A DNA stretch of 64,000 nt. It comes from Paucidesulfovibrio longus DSM 6739 (GTDB lineage: Bacteria > Desulfobacterota > Desulfovibrionia > Desulfovibrionales > Desulfovibrionaceae). Every line of letters starts with the position of its first letter. The first letter of the stretch is position 1. The DNA lies in assembly GCF_000420485.1 (NCBI RefSeq), contig NZ_ATVA01000011.1:1-64000 (forward strand), written 5' to 3'. This document shows, in pieces, positions 52,892 through 62,293 of this stretch. Below the pieces are notes generated by a model. That model ran no database searches. It saw only the letters and a list, made by a program, of their open reading frames with translations, and had not been told where the DNA came from. A program made the position numbers and the translations under genes.

Positions 52892-52967
52892 TGGCTGGGG
52901 TGGTAGGACTCGAACCCACGGATGACGGGACCAAAACCCGTTGCCTTACCAGCTTGGCTACACCCCA
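52892..52967 (-). tRNA. tRNA-Gln (anticodon TTG)
   Basis: 76 nt with acceptor stem TGGGGTG/CACCCCA, discriminator G, encoded CCA, anticodon stem ACGGG/CCCGT around TTTTGGT and a T arm with GTTCGAGTC. It begins 3 bases after the ispE stop and ends 23 bases before prs, so it may be processed from an ispE-tRNA-prs transcript. Confidence 0.95.
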
Positions 52968-52970
52968 GGA

Positions 52971-53831
52971 TCAGTACGTATGGATATAGAACGGAATACC
53001 TTCCGCTTCAAGGAGAGACGCCGAATCGTCAACAGTTCCCCGCTGGCGGTAGAGGGCGAAAATCCCGGCTCCGCTTCCGCTCATGGCCGCACCCGCAGCG
53101 CCTGCGGCCAGCAGACTTTCCTTGATCTGCCGAAGCTGCGGAAATGCACGGAAGACGATGTCTTCAAAGTCGTTGTGCAAGACCGGACCAGATTCGGAAC
53201 CCGGACTTTTATTATCCAAATACGGGGTTGTCAAGGCTTGCGGGGCGGGGTTTCGCCGATCCCATTCCGCATAGGCCCAGGCCGTGTTCACGTGGACGGG
53301 CGGACAGGCCAGAAGCAGCGTGAATCCGGATAGATCCACGTCCGCGGGGGTGAGCCGCTCGCCGATGCCAGCGGCCCTGGCCGCGGGGGCGTCGATGAGG
53401 AAGAAGGGCACGTCCGCGCCGAGGGAGGCGCCCAGTTCGATCAGTGCCTCGCGGCCGAGCGCGCGGCTTCCCGCAAGGGAGTTCAGGTGGCGGAGCATGG
53501 CGCCCGCGTCGGAACTGCCGCCGCCCAGGCCCATGCCTTGGGGAATGCGCTTTTCCACGGCCACGTGCAGGCCGGGGCGGAAGCCCGTGGACTGGGCGTA
53601 GGCGTCCCAGGCCTTTCGGATGATGTTCTTCTCCGGAGCGAGGCCGGGGATGTCGCAGTCCAGAACCAGCCCGGCCTTCTCGTCCAGGGGGGAGACGGAG
53701 AGGATGTCGGCTGGGGCGTGCAGTTTCAGGAAAAGGGTGTCCAGCTCATGGAAGCCGTCGGCTCGGACGCCCTCGATGTGCAGGTTCAGATTGATCTTGG
53801 CCGGGGCCGTGAGCCGGGTCGGAAGGAGCAT
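52971..53831 (-). CDS. ispE: IspE, 4-diphosphocytidyl-2-C-methyl-D-erythritol kinase
   Basis: 286 aa GHMP kinase of the non-mevalonate isoprenoid pathway. Motif 1 APAKINLNLHIEGVRADGFHELDTLF, ATP loop PQGMGLGGGSSDAGAMLRHLNSL, and the C-terminal AAMSGSGAGIFALY. The catalytic Asp is in FFLIDAPAARAAGIGE or near the standard position. The start has AAGGAGCATG; the leading MLLPTRL fits the family. It stops next to tRNA-Gln. Confidence 0.96.
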   Translation of the reverse strand: MLLPTRLTAPAKINLNLHIEGVRADGFHELDTLFLKLHAPADILSVSPLDEKAGLVLDCDIPGLAPEKNIIRKAWDAYAQSTGFRPGLHVAVEKRIPQGMGLGGGSSDAGAMLRHLNSLAGSRALGREALIELGASLGADVPFFLIDAPAARAAGIGERLTPADVDLSGFTLLLACPPVHVNTAWAYAEWDRRNPAPQALTTPYLDNKSPGSESGPVLHNDFEDIVFRAFPQLRQIKESLLAAGAAGAAMSGSGAGIFALYRQRGTVDDSASLLEAEGIPFYIHTY

Positions 53832-53860
53832 GTCGCTTTCGTTGGCTGCGGTTCATGAAA

Positions 53861-53884
53861 ACGGGGGGCCTTGCGGCCCCCCGT
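53861..53884 (-). terminator. Terminator of the DegP-type protease gene
   Basis: ACGGGGGGCC pairs with GGCCCCCCGT around TTGC, just after the protease stop. On the minus strand the sequence TTTTCATG follows. Confidence 0.75.
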
Positions 53885-53894
53885 GCTGGTCGGT

Positions 53895-55346
53895 CTATTC
53901 GCTCGCCACCGGGACGGTGACGAAGAAGTTGCGGGTTCCGCGCCGCACGAGCAGCAGGGCCGGACGGTTGCCGGAAGACTCCACGGCCTTGAGGAATTCG
54001 TCCACGCTGTTCACGGGGGTCTGGTTGACCTCGAGGATCACGTCGCCGCGGGAAAGGCCCTGGGTCGCCGCCGGGGAACCGGGCTGCACGTTGGTCACGA
54101 GCAGGCCGCGCGTCTTCTCCATGCCGAGCTGCTTGGCCTCGGCTTCCTGAAGGGGACGCAGGAACACGCCGAGCTTGGTTGCGGGCTCGACCTGGGATTC
54201 GGGCTGGCCGTTCTGGGCCTTGGCCATGTTGTCCGCGCGCTCTTCCAGGGTCACGGTCACGGTCTTGGACTCGCCCTTGCGCAGCAGGCCCACCTCGGTC
54301 TTGTCGCCGGGCAGCATGCCCGCGATGACGCGCGCGAGCGCATGCATGTCGGCCACGTCGTGCCCGTCCACGGAAACGATCACGTCGCCGGGCTTGATGC
54401 CGGCCTTGTCCGCGGGGTTGCCCGCGAAGACATCGGCCACGAGCACTCCCTTGGCCTCGTCGAGACCGAGCGCCTTGGCCATGTCGTCGTCCACGTCCTG
54501 CATCTGGATGCCGAGCCAGCCGCGGTGCACGGTTTCACCCTTCTTGAGCTGGGCGATGACCTTCTGGGCCATGTTGCTCGGAATGGCGAAGCCCAGGCCC
54601 TGGCCGGAGGGGATGATGGCGGAGTTGATGCCCACGACCCTGCCGCTGGTGTCCAGCAGCGGACCGCCGGAGTTGCCGGGGTTGATGCTGGCGTCGGTCT
54701 GCAGGAAGTTGTCGAAGGGGCCGGCGCCGATGACGCGGCCCGTGGCCGAGATGATGCCCGCGGTCACGGTGTTGCTCAGGCCGAAGGGGTTGCCGATGGC
54801 CAGGGCCCACTGGCCCACGCGGACCTTGTCCGAGTCGGCGAATTCAAGCGTGGGCAGATCCTTGGCCTCGATCTTGACCAGGGCGATGTCCGTTTCCGGG
54901 TCCGCGCCCACGACCTTGGCGTCGTATTCCTTGCCGCTTTGCAGCTTCACCGAGATGGTGTCCGCGCCTTCGACCACGTGGTTGTTGGTCACGATGAAGC
55001 CGTCGGTGCTGATGATGAAGCCGGAGCCGAGGGAGCTCTGCTCGCGCGGCTGCTGCCGGAAGGGGGCGGGCATGCGCGGGTCGTTGAAGAATTGCTCGAA
55101 GAACTCGTCCAGGGGGGTGCGCTGGCCCTGTGGGCCGAAGCGGAAGGCTTGTCCTCCCTGCACGGTTTTGGTGATGGAGACGTTGACCACCGCCTTTCCG
55201 GCCTTTTCGGCCAGGTTGGCGAAGTCGGGCAGGGCGGCCTGCGAGCCGGCCTCGGACAGGAAGGGGAAGCCTGCCTGGGCCTGCATCGGGACAGCCAATG
55301 CCAGGAAAAGGACGAGGATCGAAAATGACTTTTTGAATGAAAACAT
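53895..55346 (-). CDS. DegP/HtrA-family periplasmic serine protease
   Basis: 483 aa from the ATG at 55346, which has AAGGAGATCCC before it. Signal peptide (FSILVLFLALAVPMQAQA). Trypsin-like domain with catalytic His in IVTNNHVVEGADTIS, Asp in DPETDIALVKIEAK and Ser in INPGNSGGPLLDTSG. Two PDZ domains follow (GWLGIQMQDVDDDMAKALGL and LGVFLRPLQEAEAKQLGMEKTRGLLV). It degrades and refolds envelope proteins. It could be DegP, DegQ or DegS-like; a full signal and two PDZ domains favour DegP/Q. It is divergent from tRNA-Arg. Confidence 0.95.
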   Translation of the reverse strand: MFSFKKSFSILVLFLALAVPMQAQAGFPFLSEAGSQAALPDFANLAEKAGKAVVNVSITKTVQGGQAFRFGPQGQRTPLDEFFEQFFNDPRMPAPFRQQPREQSSLGSGFIISTDGFIVTNNHVVEGADTISVKLQSGKEYDAKVVGADPETDIALVKIEAKDLPTLEFADSDKVRVGQWALAIGNPFGLSNTVTAGIISATGRVIGAGPFDNFLQTDASINPGNSGGPLLDTSGRVVGINSAIIPSGQGLGFAIPSNMAQKVIAQLKKGETVHRGWLGIQMQDVDDDMAKALGLDEAKGVLVADVFAGNPADKAGIKPGDVIVSVDGHDVADMHALARVIAGMLPGDKTEVGLLRKGESKTVTVTLEERADNMAKAQNGQPESQVEPATKLGVFLRPLQEAEAKQLGMEKTRGLLVTNVQPGSPAATQGLSRGDVILEVNQTPVNSVDEFLKAVESSGNRPALLLVRRGTRNFFVTVPVASE

Positions 55347-55576
55347 GGGATCTCCTTCGTTTCCGCGTACGTGGGGATGACGAAGCGTGGCGGGAACAAA
55401 GAGGAGTATAAAACGTTTCCGAGGGATGTAAATAGGAAGGGCCGGAAAAATCCCTTCCGCGCGGGGGGGGCGGCGGGCCGGGCAGCCGCGCGGGCGGCGG
55501 CTTGCGGGCCGATCGGCAGGATTTTCCTTGAACCTCGCGCGCGAATGACGTACGTTGCACGTCCCGCAATCGCGGA

Positions 55577-55653
55577 GCCCCCGTAGCTCAGATGGATAGA
55601 GCGACCGCCTCCTAAGCGGTAGGCCGTGCGTTCGAATCGCGCCGGGGGCACCA
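55577..55653 (+). tRNA. tRNA-Arg (anticodon CCT)
   Basis: 77 nt: acceptor GCCCCCG/CGGGGGC, D arm GCTCAGATGGATAGAGC, anticodon stem ACCGC/GCGGT around CTCCTAA, T arm GTGCGTTCGAATCGCGC, discriminator A and an encoded CCA. Anticodon CCT reads AGG. A strong terminator follows. Confidence 0.95.
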
Positions 55654-55664
55654 TCCGGAAAGAA

Positions 55665-55701
55665 AGAGGCCTGCAAGGAAACTTGCAGGCCTCTCTTTTT
55701 T
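55665..55701 (+). terminator. Terminator after tRNA-Arg
   Basis: AGAGGCCTGCAAG pairs perfectly with CTTGCAGGCCTCT around GAAA, followed by CTTTTTT. A second hairpin (GGGCCCGCAC / GTGCGGGCCC, 55729-55753) lies further on, toward the tdh end. Confidence 0.92.
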
Positions 55702-55856
55702 GTCCGGGGAGAATGGCGGATACGACAAGGGCCCGCACACCATGTGCGGGCCCGGTCCGTGTCCGGGCGTCGTTCACTCGCCCGCGTCAGGAGGAGTCGA
55801 TGTTCGAAGTCCGTTGCGCGGTATTTCTCCCATCTTCCTGAACTATTTTGTAAATC

Positions 55857-56921
55857 TTATTCCAGGTTCTCCCAGTCCAGCACGACCTTGCCGCTCTGGC
55901 CGGAGCGCATGACCTCGAAGCCCTCGGCGAAGCGCGAGGCCGGGAAGCGGTGGGTGATGGCCTCGCTCACGTCGAGTCCGCTCTGGAGCATGGTGGCCAT
56001 CTTGTACCAGGTCTCGAACATCTCGCGGCCGTAGATGCCCTTGAGCTTGAGGCCCTTGAAGACCACCTGGTTCCAGTCGATGGCCGTCTCCTCGGGCAGG
56101 ATGCCGAGCAGGGCGACCTTGCCGCCGTAGTTCATGCCCGCGAGCATCTGGCGGAAAGCCGAAGGATTGCCGGACATTTCCAGGCCCACGTCGAAGCCCT
56201 CGACCATGCCCAGTTCGGCCATGACCTGCTTGAGGTTCTCGCGGGTGACGTTCACGGCGCGTGTCGCGCCCAGGCGCTGGGCCAGTCCGAGGCGGTAGTC
56301 GTTCACGTCGGTGATGACCACGTGGCGCGCGCCCGCGTAGCGGGCGATGGCCGCGGCCATCATGCCGATGGGGCCGGCTCCGGTGATGAGCACGTCCTCG
56401 CCCACGAGGTCGAAGGAGAGGGCCGTGTGCGTGGCGTTGCCCAGGGGGTCGAGAATCGCGCCGAGCTCGTCGGTGACGGCCGAAGGCAGCTTGAAGACGT
56501 TGGAGGCCGGAACGCTGACGTACTCGGCGAAGCAGCCGGGACGGTTCACGCCCACGCCCACGGTGTTGCGGCAGAGGTGGCGCTTGCCCGCGCGGCAGTT
56601 GCGGCAGTGTCCGCAGGTGACGTGGCCCTCGGCGGAAACGCGGTCGCCTTTGTTCAGTCCGCGCACCTCGCCGCCCACGCTCACGATTTCGCCGGAAAAC
56701 TCGTGGCCCACGGCCATGGGCACGGGAATGGTCTGCTGCGCCCACTTGTCCCAGTTGAAGATGTGCACGTCCGTGCCGCAGATGGCGGTCTTGCGGACCT
56801 TGATGAGCACGTCGTTGTGCCCGCATTCGGGCACGGGAATCTCTTCCAGCCAGATGCCGGGCTCGGGCCGGCTCTTGACCAGGGCTTTCATGGTCGCGGG
56901 GAGGGAAATGTTCTCGCTCAC
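55857..56921 (-). CDS. tdh: Tdh, L-threonine 3-dehydrogenase
   Basis: 354 aa. The GTG at 56921 has AAGGAAG in front; the downstream ATG ([12 protein letters not shown]) has no ribosome site. Zinc-dependent MDR dehydrogenase: catalytic-zinc residues in [16 protein letters not shown] and [12 protein letters not shown], a structural zinc loop [18 protein letters not shown] fold with [20 protein letters not shown]. It oxidises threonine to 2-amino-3-oxobutyrate, which Kbl then cleaves. It follows kbl after 29 bases, the classical kbl-tdh operon. Confidence 0.96.
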   Translation of the reverse strand: MSENISLPATMKALVKSRPEPGIWLEEIPVPECGHNDVLIKVRKTAICGTDVHIFNWDKWAQQTIPVPMAVGHEFSGEIVSVGGEVRGLNKGDRVSAEGHVTCGHCRNCRAGKRHLCRNTVGVGVNRPGCFAEYVSVPASNVFKLPSAVTDELGAILDPLGNATHTALSFDLVGEDVLITGAGPIGMMAAAIARYAGARHVVITDVNDYRLGLAQRLGATRAVNVTRENLKQVMAELGMVEGFDVGLEMSGNPSAFRQMLAGMNYGGKVALLGILPEETAIDWNQVVFKGLKLKGIYGREMFETWYKMATMLQSGLDVSEAITHRFPASRFAEGFEVMRSGQSGKVVLDWENLE

Positions 56922-56950
56922 GTTTGGTCTTCCTTGGGTTGCGCTGCGAA

Positions 56951-58141
56951 TCAGCCGATGACGCCCATATCCCGGCCGACCTTGACGAAGGCGGCCACGG
57001 CCGTGCGGACCTGCTCCAGGCTGTGTCCGGCGCTCATCTGCGTGCGGATGCGGGCCTTGCCCTGCGGCACCACCGGGAAGCTGAAGCCGATGACGTAGAC
57101 GCCTTCGTCCAGCAGCCGGGCGGCCATTTCCTGGGCCACGCGCGCGTCGCCGAGCATGACCGGAATGATCGGGTGCTCGCCGGGCACGAGATCGAACCCG
57201 GCTTCGGTCATGCCCGCGCGGAACGCGGCGCTGTTTTCGCGCAGCCGTTCGCGCAGGTCCGCCAGTCCCTCGATCATGTCCAGAGCCTCGATGGAGGCCG
57301 CCGCGATGGACGGGCAGAGCGTGTTGGAAAACAGATAGGGTCGGGAGCGCTGGCGCAGCCATTCGACGATTTCCCCGCGGCCCGAAGTGTAGCCGCCGGA
57401 AGCGCCGCCCAGGGCCTTGCCCAGGGTGCCGGTGAGGATGTCCACGCGGCCCATGACCCCGCAGTGCTCGTGGCTGCCCTTGCCGTTTTCGCCCAGAAAG
57501 CCCGTGGCGTGGGAATCGTCCACCATGGTCAGAGCGCCGTACTTCTCGGCCAGGTCGCAGATGCTTTTCAGGTCGGCCACGATGCCGTCCATGGAGAACA
57601 CGCCGTCCGTGACGATGAGCTTGTGGCGGCAGTCCGAGGCGGCCTGGAGCTGGGCTTCCAGGTCGGCCATGTCGTTGTTGGCGTAGCGCAGACGCCGGGC
57701 CTTGCAGAGCCGGACGCCGTCGATGATGGAGGCGTGGTTGAGCGCGTCGGAGATGACCGCGTCCTCGGGGCCGAGCAGCGTCTCGAAGAGGCCGCCGTTG
57801 GCGTCGAAGCAGGAGCCGTAGAGGATGGTGTCCTCGGTGCCGAGGAATTCGGTGAGCCGCTCTTCCAGGCGCTTGTGCACGGCCTGGGTGCCGCAGATGA
57901 AGCGCACCGAGGCCATGCCGTAGCCGCAGTCGTCCAGGGCGGCCTTGGCCGCGCTCACGAGACGCGGATGGTTGGCCAGGCCGAGATAATTGTTGGCGCA
58001 AAAGTTGAGAACCCGCGTGCCGTCGGCAAGGGCGATGCTCGCCTGCTGGGGCGAATGGATGACCCTTTCGGCCTTGTAGTGGCCGGTTTCCCGCAATTCA
58101 CGCGTCTGATCCGCCAACATGGCGAGCAAAGGATGCTGCAT
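56951..58141 (-). CDS. kbl: Kbl, 2-amino-3-ketobutyrate coenzyme A ligase
   Basis: 396 aa; ATG at 58141 with AGGAG before it. PLP enzyme of the alpha-oxoamine synthase family: [52 protein letters not shown] and the PLP lysine in [18 protein letters not shown]. It converts 2-amino-3-oxobutyrate and CoA to glycine and acetyl-CoA. First gene of kbl-tdh, divergent from the Lrp gene with which it shares a palindromic control region. Confidence 0.97.
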   Translation of the reverse strand: MQHPLLAMLADQTRELRETGHYKAERVIHSPQQASIALADGTRVLNFCANNYLGLANHPRLVSAAKAALDDCGYGMASVRFICGTQAVHKRLEERLTEFLGTEDTILYGSCFDANGGLFETLLGPEDAVISDALNHASIIDGVRLCKARRLRYANNDMADLEAQLQAASDCRHKLIVTDGVFSMDGIVADLKSICDLAEKYGALTMVDDSHATGFLGENGKGSHEHCGVMGRVDILTGTLGKALGGASGGYTSGRGEIVEWLRQRSRPYLFSNTLCPSIAAASIEALDMIEGLADLRERLRENSAAFRAGMTEAGFDLVPGEHPIIPVMLGDARVAQEMAARLLDEGVYVIGFSFPVVPQGKARIRTQMSAGHSLEQVRTAVAAFVKVGRDMGVIG

Positions 58142-58194
58142 CGTAATTTCTCCTGGACAGGCATTGTGCTCGATCGAGAGGGAAACCGACATTA

Positions 58195-58229
58195 TTTTTC
58201 TTGTCAAGAAAAAAAACTATGGATAAATT
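58195..58229 (+). promoter_or_regulatory. Palindrome and promoter between kbl and the Lrp gene
   Basis: TTTTTCTTG-T-CAAGAAAAA (58195-58213) is a perfect 19-base palindrome. It overlaps a plus-strand promoter TTGTCA (58201-58206), 17-base spacer and TAAATT (58224-58229) that would drive the Lrp gene. On the minus strand TTGACA (58202-58207) faces kbl, though without a clear -10. It is a good candidate operator for autoregulated Lrp control of both genes. Confidence 0.6.
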
Positions 58230-58318
58230 GCTCGTATCGCATCCAAGATGGGGCGGAAACAGACGCGGCGCGTTTGCGGGAGAATGATCTTCGGCGCGTA
58301 CGCGTTCGAGGGAGCAAA

Positions 58319-58789
58319 ATGGAAAAACCGCTGAACCTGGATCATATCGACAGGGCGATCATCGAGGAATTGCAGCGCGACGGCCGCGCCTCCTACAAGA
58401 GCATCGCCCGCAAGCTCGGCGTGTCGGACGGCACGGTCCGCCTGCGCACCGAGCGGATGATGGAATGCGGCTACCTGCGCATCTCCGCGTCGGTGAACCC
58501 GCTCTACTTCGAAAACACGCTCACCGCGGTCATCGGCATCAACCTGGAAAAGAAGGTGGACCGCGACATCATGGACCGCGTGTCCCGGTGCAGCGGCGTG
58601 CAGTCCGTGATTAACGTCACGGGCCGCTACGATCTCATGGTCGAGCTGTCCGTGTCCTCGCGCTCCAACCTCAAGCGCTTTCTCGTGGACGACCTTCAAG
58701 CCCTGGGCGGGGTGGTTTCCACCGAAACCTATCTCTACCTCGAAGCGATCAACAAGTGGGTGGAGCACAGGGAGCGGACCGGGGACTGA
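58319..58789 (+). CDS. Lrp/AsnC-family transcriptional regulator
   Basis: 156 aa. Helix-turn-helix LDHIDRAIIEELQRDGRASYKSIARKLGVSDGTVRLRTERM and a RAM ligand-binding domain (TAVIGINLEKKVDRDIMDRVSRCSGVQSVINVTGRYDLMVEL...). GGGAGC precedes the ATG at 58319. It is divergent from kbl-tdh; in E. coli Lrp controls the same two genes, so it probably senses leucine, threonine, glycine or a related amino acid and tunes threonine breakdown. Ligand not known. Confidence 0.93.
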   Translation: MEKPLNLDHIDRAIIEELQRDGRASYKSIARKLGVSDGTVRLRTERMMECGYLRISASVNPLYFENTLTAVIGINLEKKVDRDIMDRVSRCSGVQSVINVTGRYDLMVELSVSSRSNLKRFLVDDLQALGGVVSTETYLYLEAINKWVEHRERTGD

Positions 58790-58959
58790 TCCGGTTTCGG
58801 CCTTTCCGTCCGCTTCGTTCGGCTTGCGCCCCGTTTCGATCAAGGATTTCGACCGTCTTTGCTCCGGCGCGATCGCGTCGGAAGCGAACCGCTCTGCCCG
58901 GCCCGTTTCAGGGCGGCGACGGAGCTTTACGCAGGCCCGGCTCCGGGCTACACCAGACC

Positions 58960-60879
58960 ATGCACTACACCAAGACCTGCTGTACACGGCACTGCGGCAA
59001 CGGCTGCGCCCTGCTGGCGGCCTACGACGGCCAGCGCCTGCACGTCAAGGGCGACCCCGACCATCCGGCCACGCGCGGCCTGGTCTGCGGCAAGACCGCG
59101 CGCTTCGGCGAGCGCCTGCACGCGGCGGACAGGATCACCCGGCCCCTGCTGCGCGAGGGCGGGAACCTGCGGGAAATCTCCTGGGATGCGGCCCTGGATC
59201 TCGCCGCGCAGCGCATCCAGGCGTTGCGGGCCGTTCCCGAACGCATGCTGCACGTGTTCTACGTGGCTTCCTACGGCGTGCTCTTCCGCGCGTCCTCCTA
59301 TCTTTTCGGGCGGCTCGGAGCGGCGGCCACTTCGGGGGATTATTGCCTGGATGCGGGCATCGAGGCTCAAATCCTGGATTTCGGGGTGCTCACCGAGCCG
59401 GAACTGGACGATCTGGCCTTGTCCCGGCGCATCGTCAACTGGGGGCGCAATCTCGATGCCGAGGGCATGTTCGCGGGGCGCTGCGTGCGGGAGGCCCGCA
59501 GGCGCGGCGCCTCCGTGCTGGCCGTCACCCCCGGCGACCCCGGCTACGAGTCCTTTGCCGACCGCATCGTGACCATCCGGCCGGGCATGGACCGCTTCCT
59601 GGCTCTGGCCGTGCTGCGCATCCTGGAACGGCGCGGCGCGCTTTCGCAGGACGCGCTCCGGGCCGTTTCCGGGTTCGGCTGCTTTCAGAAGGTGCTGCAC
59701 GCCCATTCCCAGGAGGAGCTGCTCGCGGCCTGCGGCGTGGCCGCGGCGGACGCGCAAGCCCTGGCCGAGGCGTATGCCGACGGCCCCTGCGCGTCGATTC
59801 TGGGCCGGGGGGCGCAGCGCTATCGCTTCGGCGGGGAGAACGTGCGCTTCATAGACGCCCTGGCCCTGCTTTCCGGGAACATGGGCCTGCCCGGCGGCGG
59901 GACGTATTTCAGCTCCGGCGACCGGGGGCACATCGATTATTCCTGGTTCAAGCGGCCCGAAGCGCCGCCTCGCACGCTGCCCGTGCACGACCTGGGCCGG
60001 GCTCTGGAAAGGGCGGAAGCTCAGGGCGAACCCGTGGAGCTGGTCTGGATCGAGGGCACCAACGCCGTCAGCCAGGCGCCGGATAGCGCGCGGCTCGCCG
60101 GGGCGCTGCGAAAACCCTTTGTCGTGGCGGTGGAGGCGTTCATGAACGACACCGCGGAAATCGCGGACCTGATCCTGCCTCCCGCGCTGATGCTGGAATG
60201 GGAGGACGTGACGCGCTGCTCTTCCCATGGCTGGGTGCATCATTCCGCCAAGGTGCTCGAGCCGCCGGAGGGCTGCCTTTCCAATTTCGAAATATCCCGG
60301 CAGGTGGCCCGGCGTCTGACCCCGCCCCTGGAATTTCCGACTGCCGAGGAGGTCATGGAAGGCGCTCTGGACGCGCCCAACCTGAAGACCTCCTTGGCGG
60401 AGCTGCGCGAACGGACCTGGCTTCCCTCGCCGCCGAGGCCGACGCCCTTTGCGGGCCTGCGTTTCGGCCATGCGGACGGCAAGGCCCGGCTGCCCGAAAC
60501 CCTGCATGACGAGCCCGCGCCTCCGACGGGATATCCCCTGCGGCTCCTGACCCTCGTGAACAAGGCGCACCTGCTGTCGCAGATACCGGAGTCCGTGCAG
60601 CGCGAGCGCCCCTGCCTGGTGCGCATATCCCCGGACAGCCCTTCCCTGTCCGGGCTGGACATGGATCGGCCCGTGCGGCTGGTCACGGAGCAGGGGAGCC
60701 TGCCCGTGCAGTTGGAGCTGCTGCCGGGCCTGCACCCGGAGGCGGTTCTGGCCGAGCGCGGCGGCTGGATGAAATGCGGACGGGGAATCAACGCGCTGAT
60801 CGGGCCGCACGAAGCCGACCTCGCCGGGCAGTGCGCGTATTATGCGCAGTTCTGCCGCCTGGAGAATTCTCCGGGCTAG
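58960..60879 (+). CDS. Molybdopterin oxidoreductase (DMSO-reductase family), orphan catalytic subunit
   Basis: 639 aa from the ATG at 58960; the ribosome site is poor, and the GC-rich frame continues upstream without a better start. A [4Fe-4S] motif C8-x3-C12-x3-C16-x26-C43 (CTRHCGNGC...LVCGKT) is followed by molybdopterin-binding domains: LREISWDAALDLAAQRI, WGRNLDAEGMFAGR, LLSGNMGLPGGGTYF, WIEGTNAVSQAPDS and VVAVEAFMNDTAEIADLILPPALMLEWEDVTR. No Tat or Sec signal, so it is cytoplasmic. No FeS or membrane partner gene is next to it. The substrate cannot be inferred; the family includes formate, arsenate, polysulfide and nitrate enzymes. A terminator pair separates it from the EAL gene. Confidence 0.88.
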   Translation: MHYTKTCCTRHCGNGCALLAAYDGQRLHVKGDPDHPATRGLVCGKTARFGERLHAADRITRPLLREGGNLREISWDAALDLAAQRIQALRAVPERMLHVFYVASYGVLFRASSYLFGRLGAAATSGDYCLDAGIEAQILDFGVLTEPELDDLALSRRIVNWGRNLDAEGMFAGRCVREARRRGASVLAVTPGDPGYESFADRIVTIRPGMDRFLALAVLRILERRGALSQDALRAVSGFGCFQKVLHAHSQEELLAACGVAAADAQALAEAYADGPCASILGRGAQRYRFGGENVRFIDALALLSGNMGLPGGGTYFSSGDRGHIDYSWFKRPEAPPRTLPVHDLGRALERAEAQGEPVELVWIEGTNAVSQAPDSARLAGALRKPFVVAVEAFMNDTAEIADLILPPALMLEWEDVTRCSSHGWVHHSAKVLEPPEGCLSNFEISRQVARRLTPPLEFPTAEEVMEGALDAPNLKTSLAELRERTWLPSPPRPTPFAGLRFGHADGKARLPETLHDEPAPPTGYPLRLLTLVNKAHLLSQIPESVQRERPCLVRISPDSPSLSGLDMDRPVRLVTEQGSLPVQLELLPGLHPEAVLAERGGWMKCGRGINALIGPHEADLAGQCAYYAQFCRLENSPG

Positions 60880-60897
60880 CGCCGCCATCCGCAAACG

Positions 60898-60940
60898 GGA
60901 AAACCGCCCCGCACATCTCGTCGTGTGCGGGGCGGTTTCG
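60898..60940. terminator. Bidirectional terminator between convergent genes
   Basis: GAAAACCGCCCCGCACA and its complement TGTGCGGGGCGGTTTC form a long stem with A/T-rich ends on both sides. It lies 20 bases after the oxidoreductase stop and 28 before the EAL-gene stop. Confidence 0.85.
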
Positions 60941-60967
60941 CGTTGGGAGGGTTGCGTGCCGGGCGGG

Positions 60968-62209
60968 CTATTCCCCGGCCAGGTCCACGCAAAGGATGCG
61001 CGCTTCGCCGGAGTCGTCCACGAAGACCGTGGAGATCGTGATGCAGCGGTTGCCGGAGGCCAGCGAGAGGTACGGCTCGGTGGTGAAGCGGCTCAGGCCG
61101 GAGCGCAGCGGCAGGAAGTATTCCTTGCAGGAGTGGTCCGTGCCGCGCACGGCCGGTTCGTAGAGCATGCGGCGGCTCTTTTGCAGCCGATCCGGGCGGC
61201 AGAGCGTGTCGGAAATCTGCGTTCCGTGCATGTCCAGGACGTAGAGGCATTCGATCTGCGGATCATCCTCCATGCAGGCGATCAGCCGCTGCTCCAGCGT
61301 GCGCTCCAGCGAGTCCGGCCCGGAACCCCTGGCCAGTTGCGCGCAGATGCGCTCCACCAGGGTGTGGAAGTGCGAGTGCCGGATTTTTTCCGCATTGTAG
61401 CGCTGGATGCTGCTGCGCTTGTGCAGGTCGGCCACCTGGGTCAGGGCCGACACCGCGTCGGGCCAGCCGCCCGTGTCCGGCGCGGGCCTGCCGAAATGAT
61501 AGCCCTGAAAGACGTCCACCCCGCATTCCAGGAGGGTCAGCGCTTCCTCCACGCGCTCCACGCCCTCGCCGAGCACGAGGCAGCCCGTGCGCGAAGCCAG
61601 GCGCACGAAGCTCTTGACCACTTCCTGCTTGTGGAAGTGGCGGTCGATGCGGCTGATCAGGGAACGGTCCAGCTTGATCATGTCCGGCTGGAGCAGGGGG
61701 ATGCGGTCGAGGTTGGAGTGTCCGGCCCCGAAGTCGTCCAGGGCGATGACGAAGCCGCGGCGCTTGTAGTCCAGCACGAATTCCATGAGCGCGAGAGCGC
61801 TTCCCGCCTGGGATTCGATGATCTCGATGGCCACGTTTTCCGGGGGAATGCCCGCCTCGCTGACCTGCCTGTCCAGCACGCGCGAATGCACGCTGGTGGA
61901 ATCGATGACCGAGGCGTCCACGTTGATGGCGAGCACCAGGCCGGGATTGCGGTCGTAGAGGGGACGGAAGGCGGCCAGGGCTTCCTGGCGGCAGCGGCGG
62001 TCCAGCTCGAGCCGCAGGCCGGGGTTTTGCGCCGCCGCGAAAAGATCGCCGGGGGGGATGGGCTTGCCCGTGGCGGAATCCGTGGCCCGGCAAAGCGCCT
62101 CCACTCCGAAGACCGAACCCCGTCGCAGGGAGACCAGAGGCTGGAAGTGGATTTCGATGCCGTCGGAGTCGAGCACTCCGCGAACCAGCTCGGCGTCGAG
62201 GCAGAACAT
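60968..62209 (-). CDS. EAL-domain cyclic-di-GMP phosphodiesterase with C-terminal sensor-like region
   Basis: 413 aa. N-terminal EAL domain (about 1-245): IHFQPLVSLRRGSVFGVEALCR (the EAL signature), AINVDASV, NVAIEIIES, FVIALDDFGAGHSNL and KLDRSLISRID. The metal- and base-site residues E, N, E, DD, K appear present, so it should be active. The C-terminal part (about 265-413) resembles a PAS or Cache-like sensor (VLDMHGTQISDTL...ITISTVFVDDSGEARI). No membrane span. It probably lowers c-di-GMP in response to a small signal. A terminator for glnK separates it from the upstream PII gene. Confidence 0.9.
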   Translation of the reverse strand: MFCLDAELVRGVLDSDGIEIHFQPLVSLRRGSVFGVEALCRATDSATGKPIPPGDLFAAAQNPGLRLELDRRCRQEALAAFRPLYDRNPGLVLAINVDASVIDSTSVHSRVLDRQVSEAGIPPENVAIEIIESQAGSALALMEFVLDYKRRGFVIALDDFGAGHSNLDRIPLLQPDMIKLDRSLISRIDRHFHKQEVVKSFVRLASRTGCLVLGEGVERVEEALTLLECGVDVFQGYHFGRPAPDTGGWPDAVSALTQVADLHKRSSIQRYNAEKIRHSHFHTLVERICAQLARGSGPDSLERTLEQRLIACMEDDPQIECLYVLDMHGTQISDTLCRPDRLQKSRRMLYEPAVRGTDHSCKEYFLPLRSGLSRFTTEPYLSLASGNRCITISTVFVDDSGEARILCVDLAGE

Positions 62210-62240
62210 GGCGGCTCCTGGAGGGGCTGGGTGTGGAATG

Positions 62241-62273
62241 AAAAAGGCCGGGACGAAAAGTCCGTCCCGGCCT
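62241..62273 (-). terminator. Terminator after glnK
   Basis: On the minus strand AGGCCGGGACG pairs with CGTCCCGGCCT and is followed by TTTTT. It lies 20 bases beyond the glnK stop. Confidence 0.85.
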
Positions 62274-62293
62274 CTGGTTGCACTTTCTCTCCG

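Noticed and set aside
55857-58001. 714-codon frame that fuses the tdh gene to upstream sequence
   Set aside because: The upstream part is out of frame within kbl; the real tdh starts at GTG 56921 with a ribosome site.
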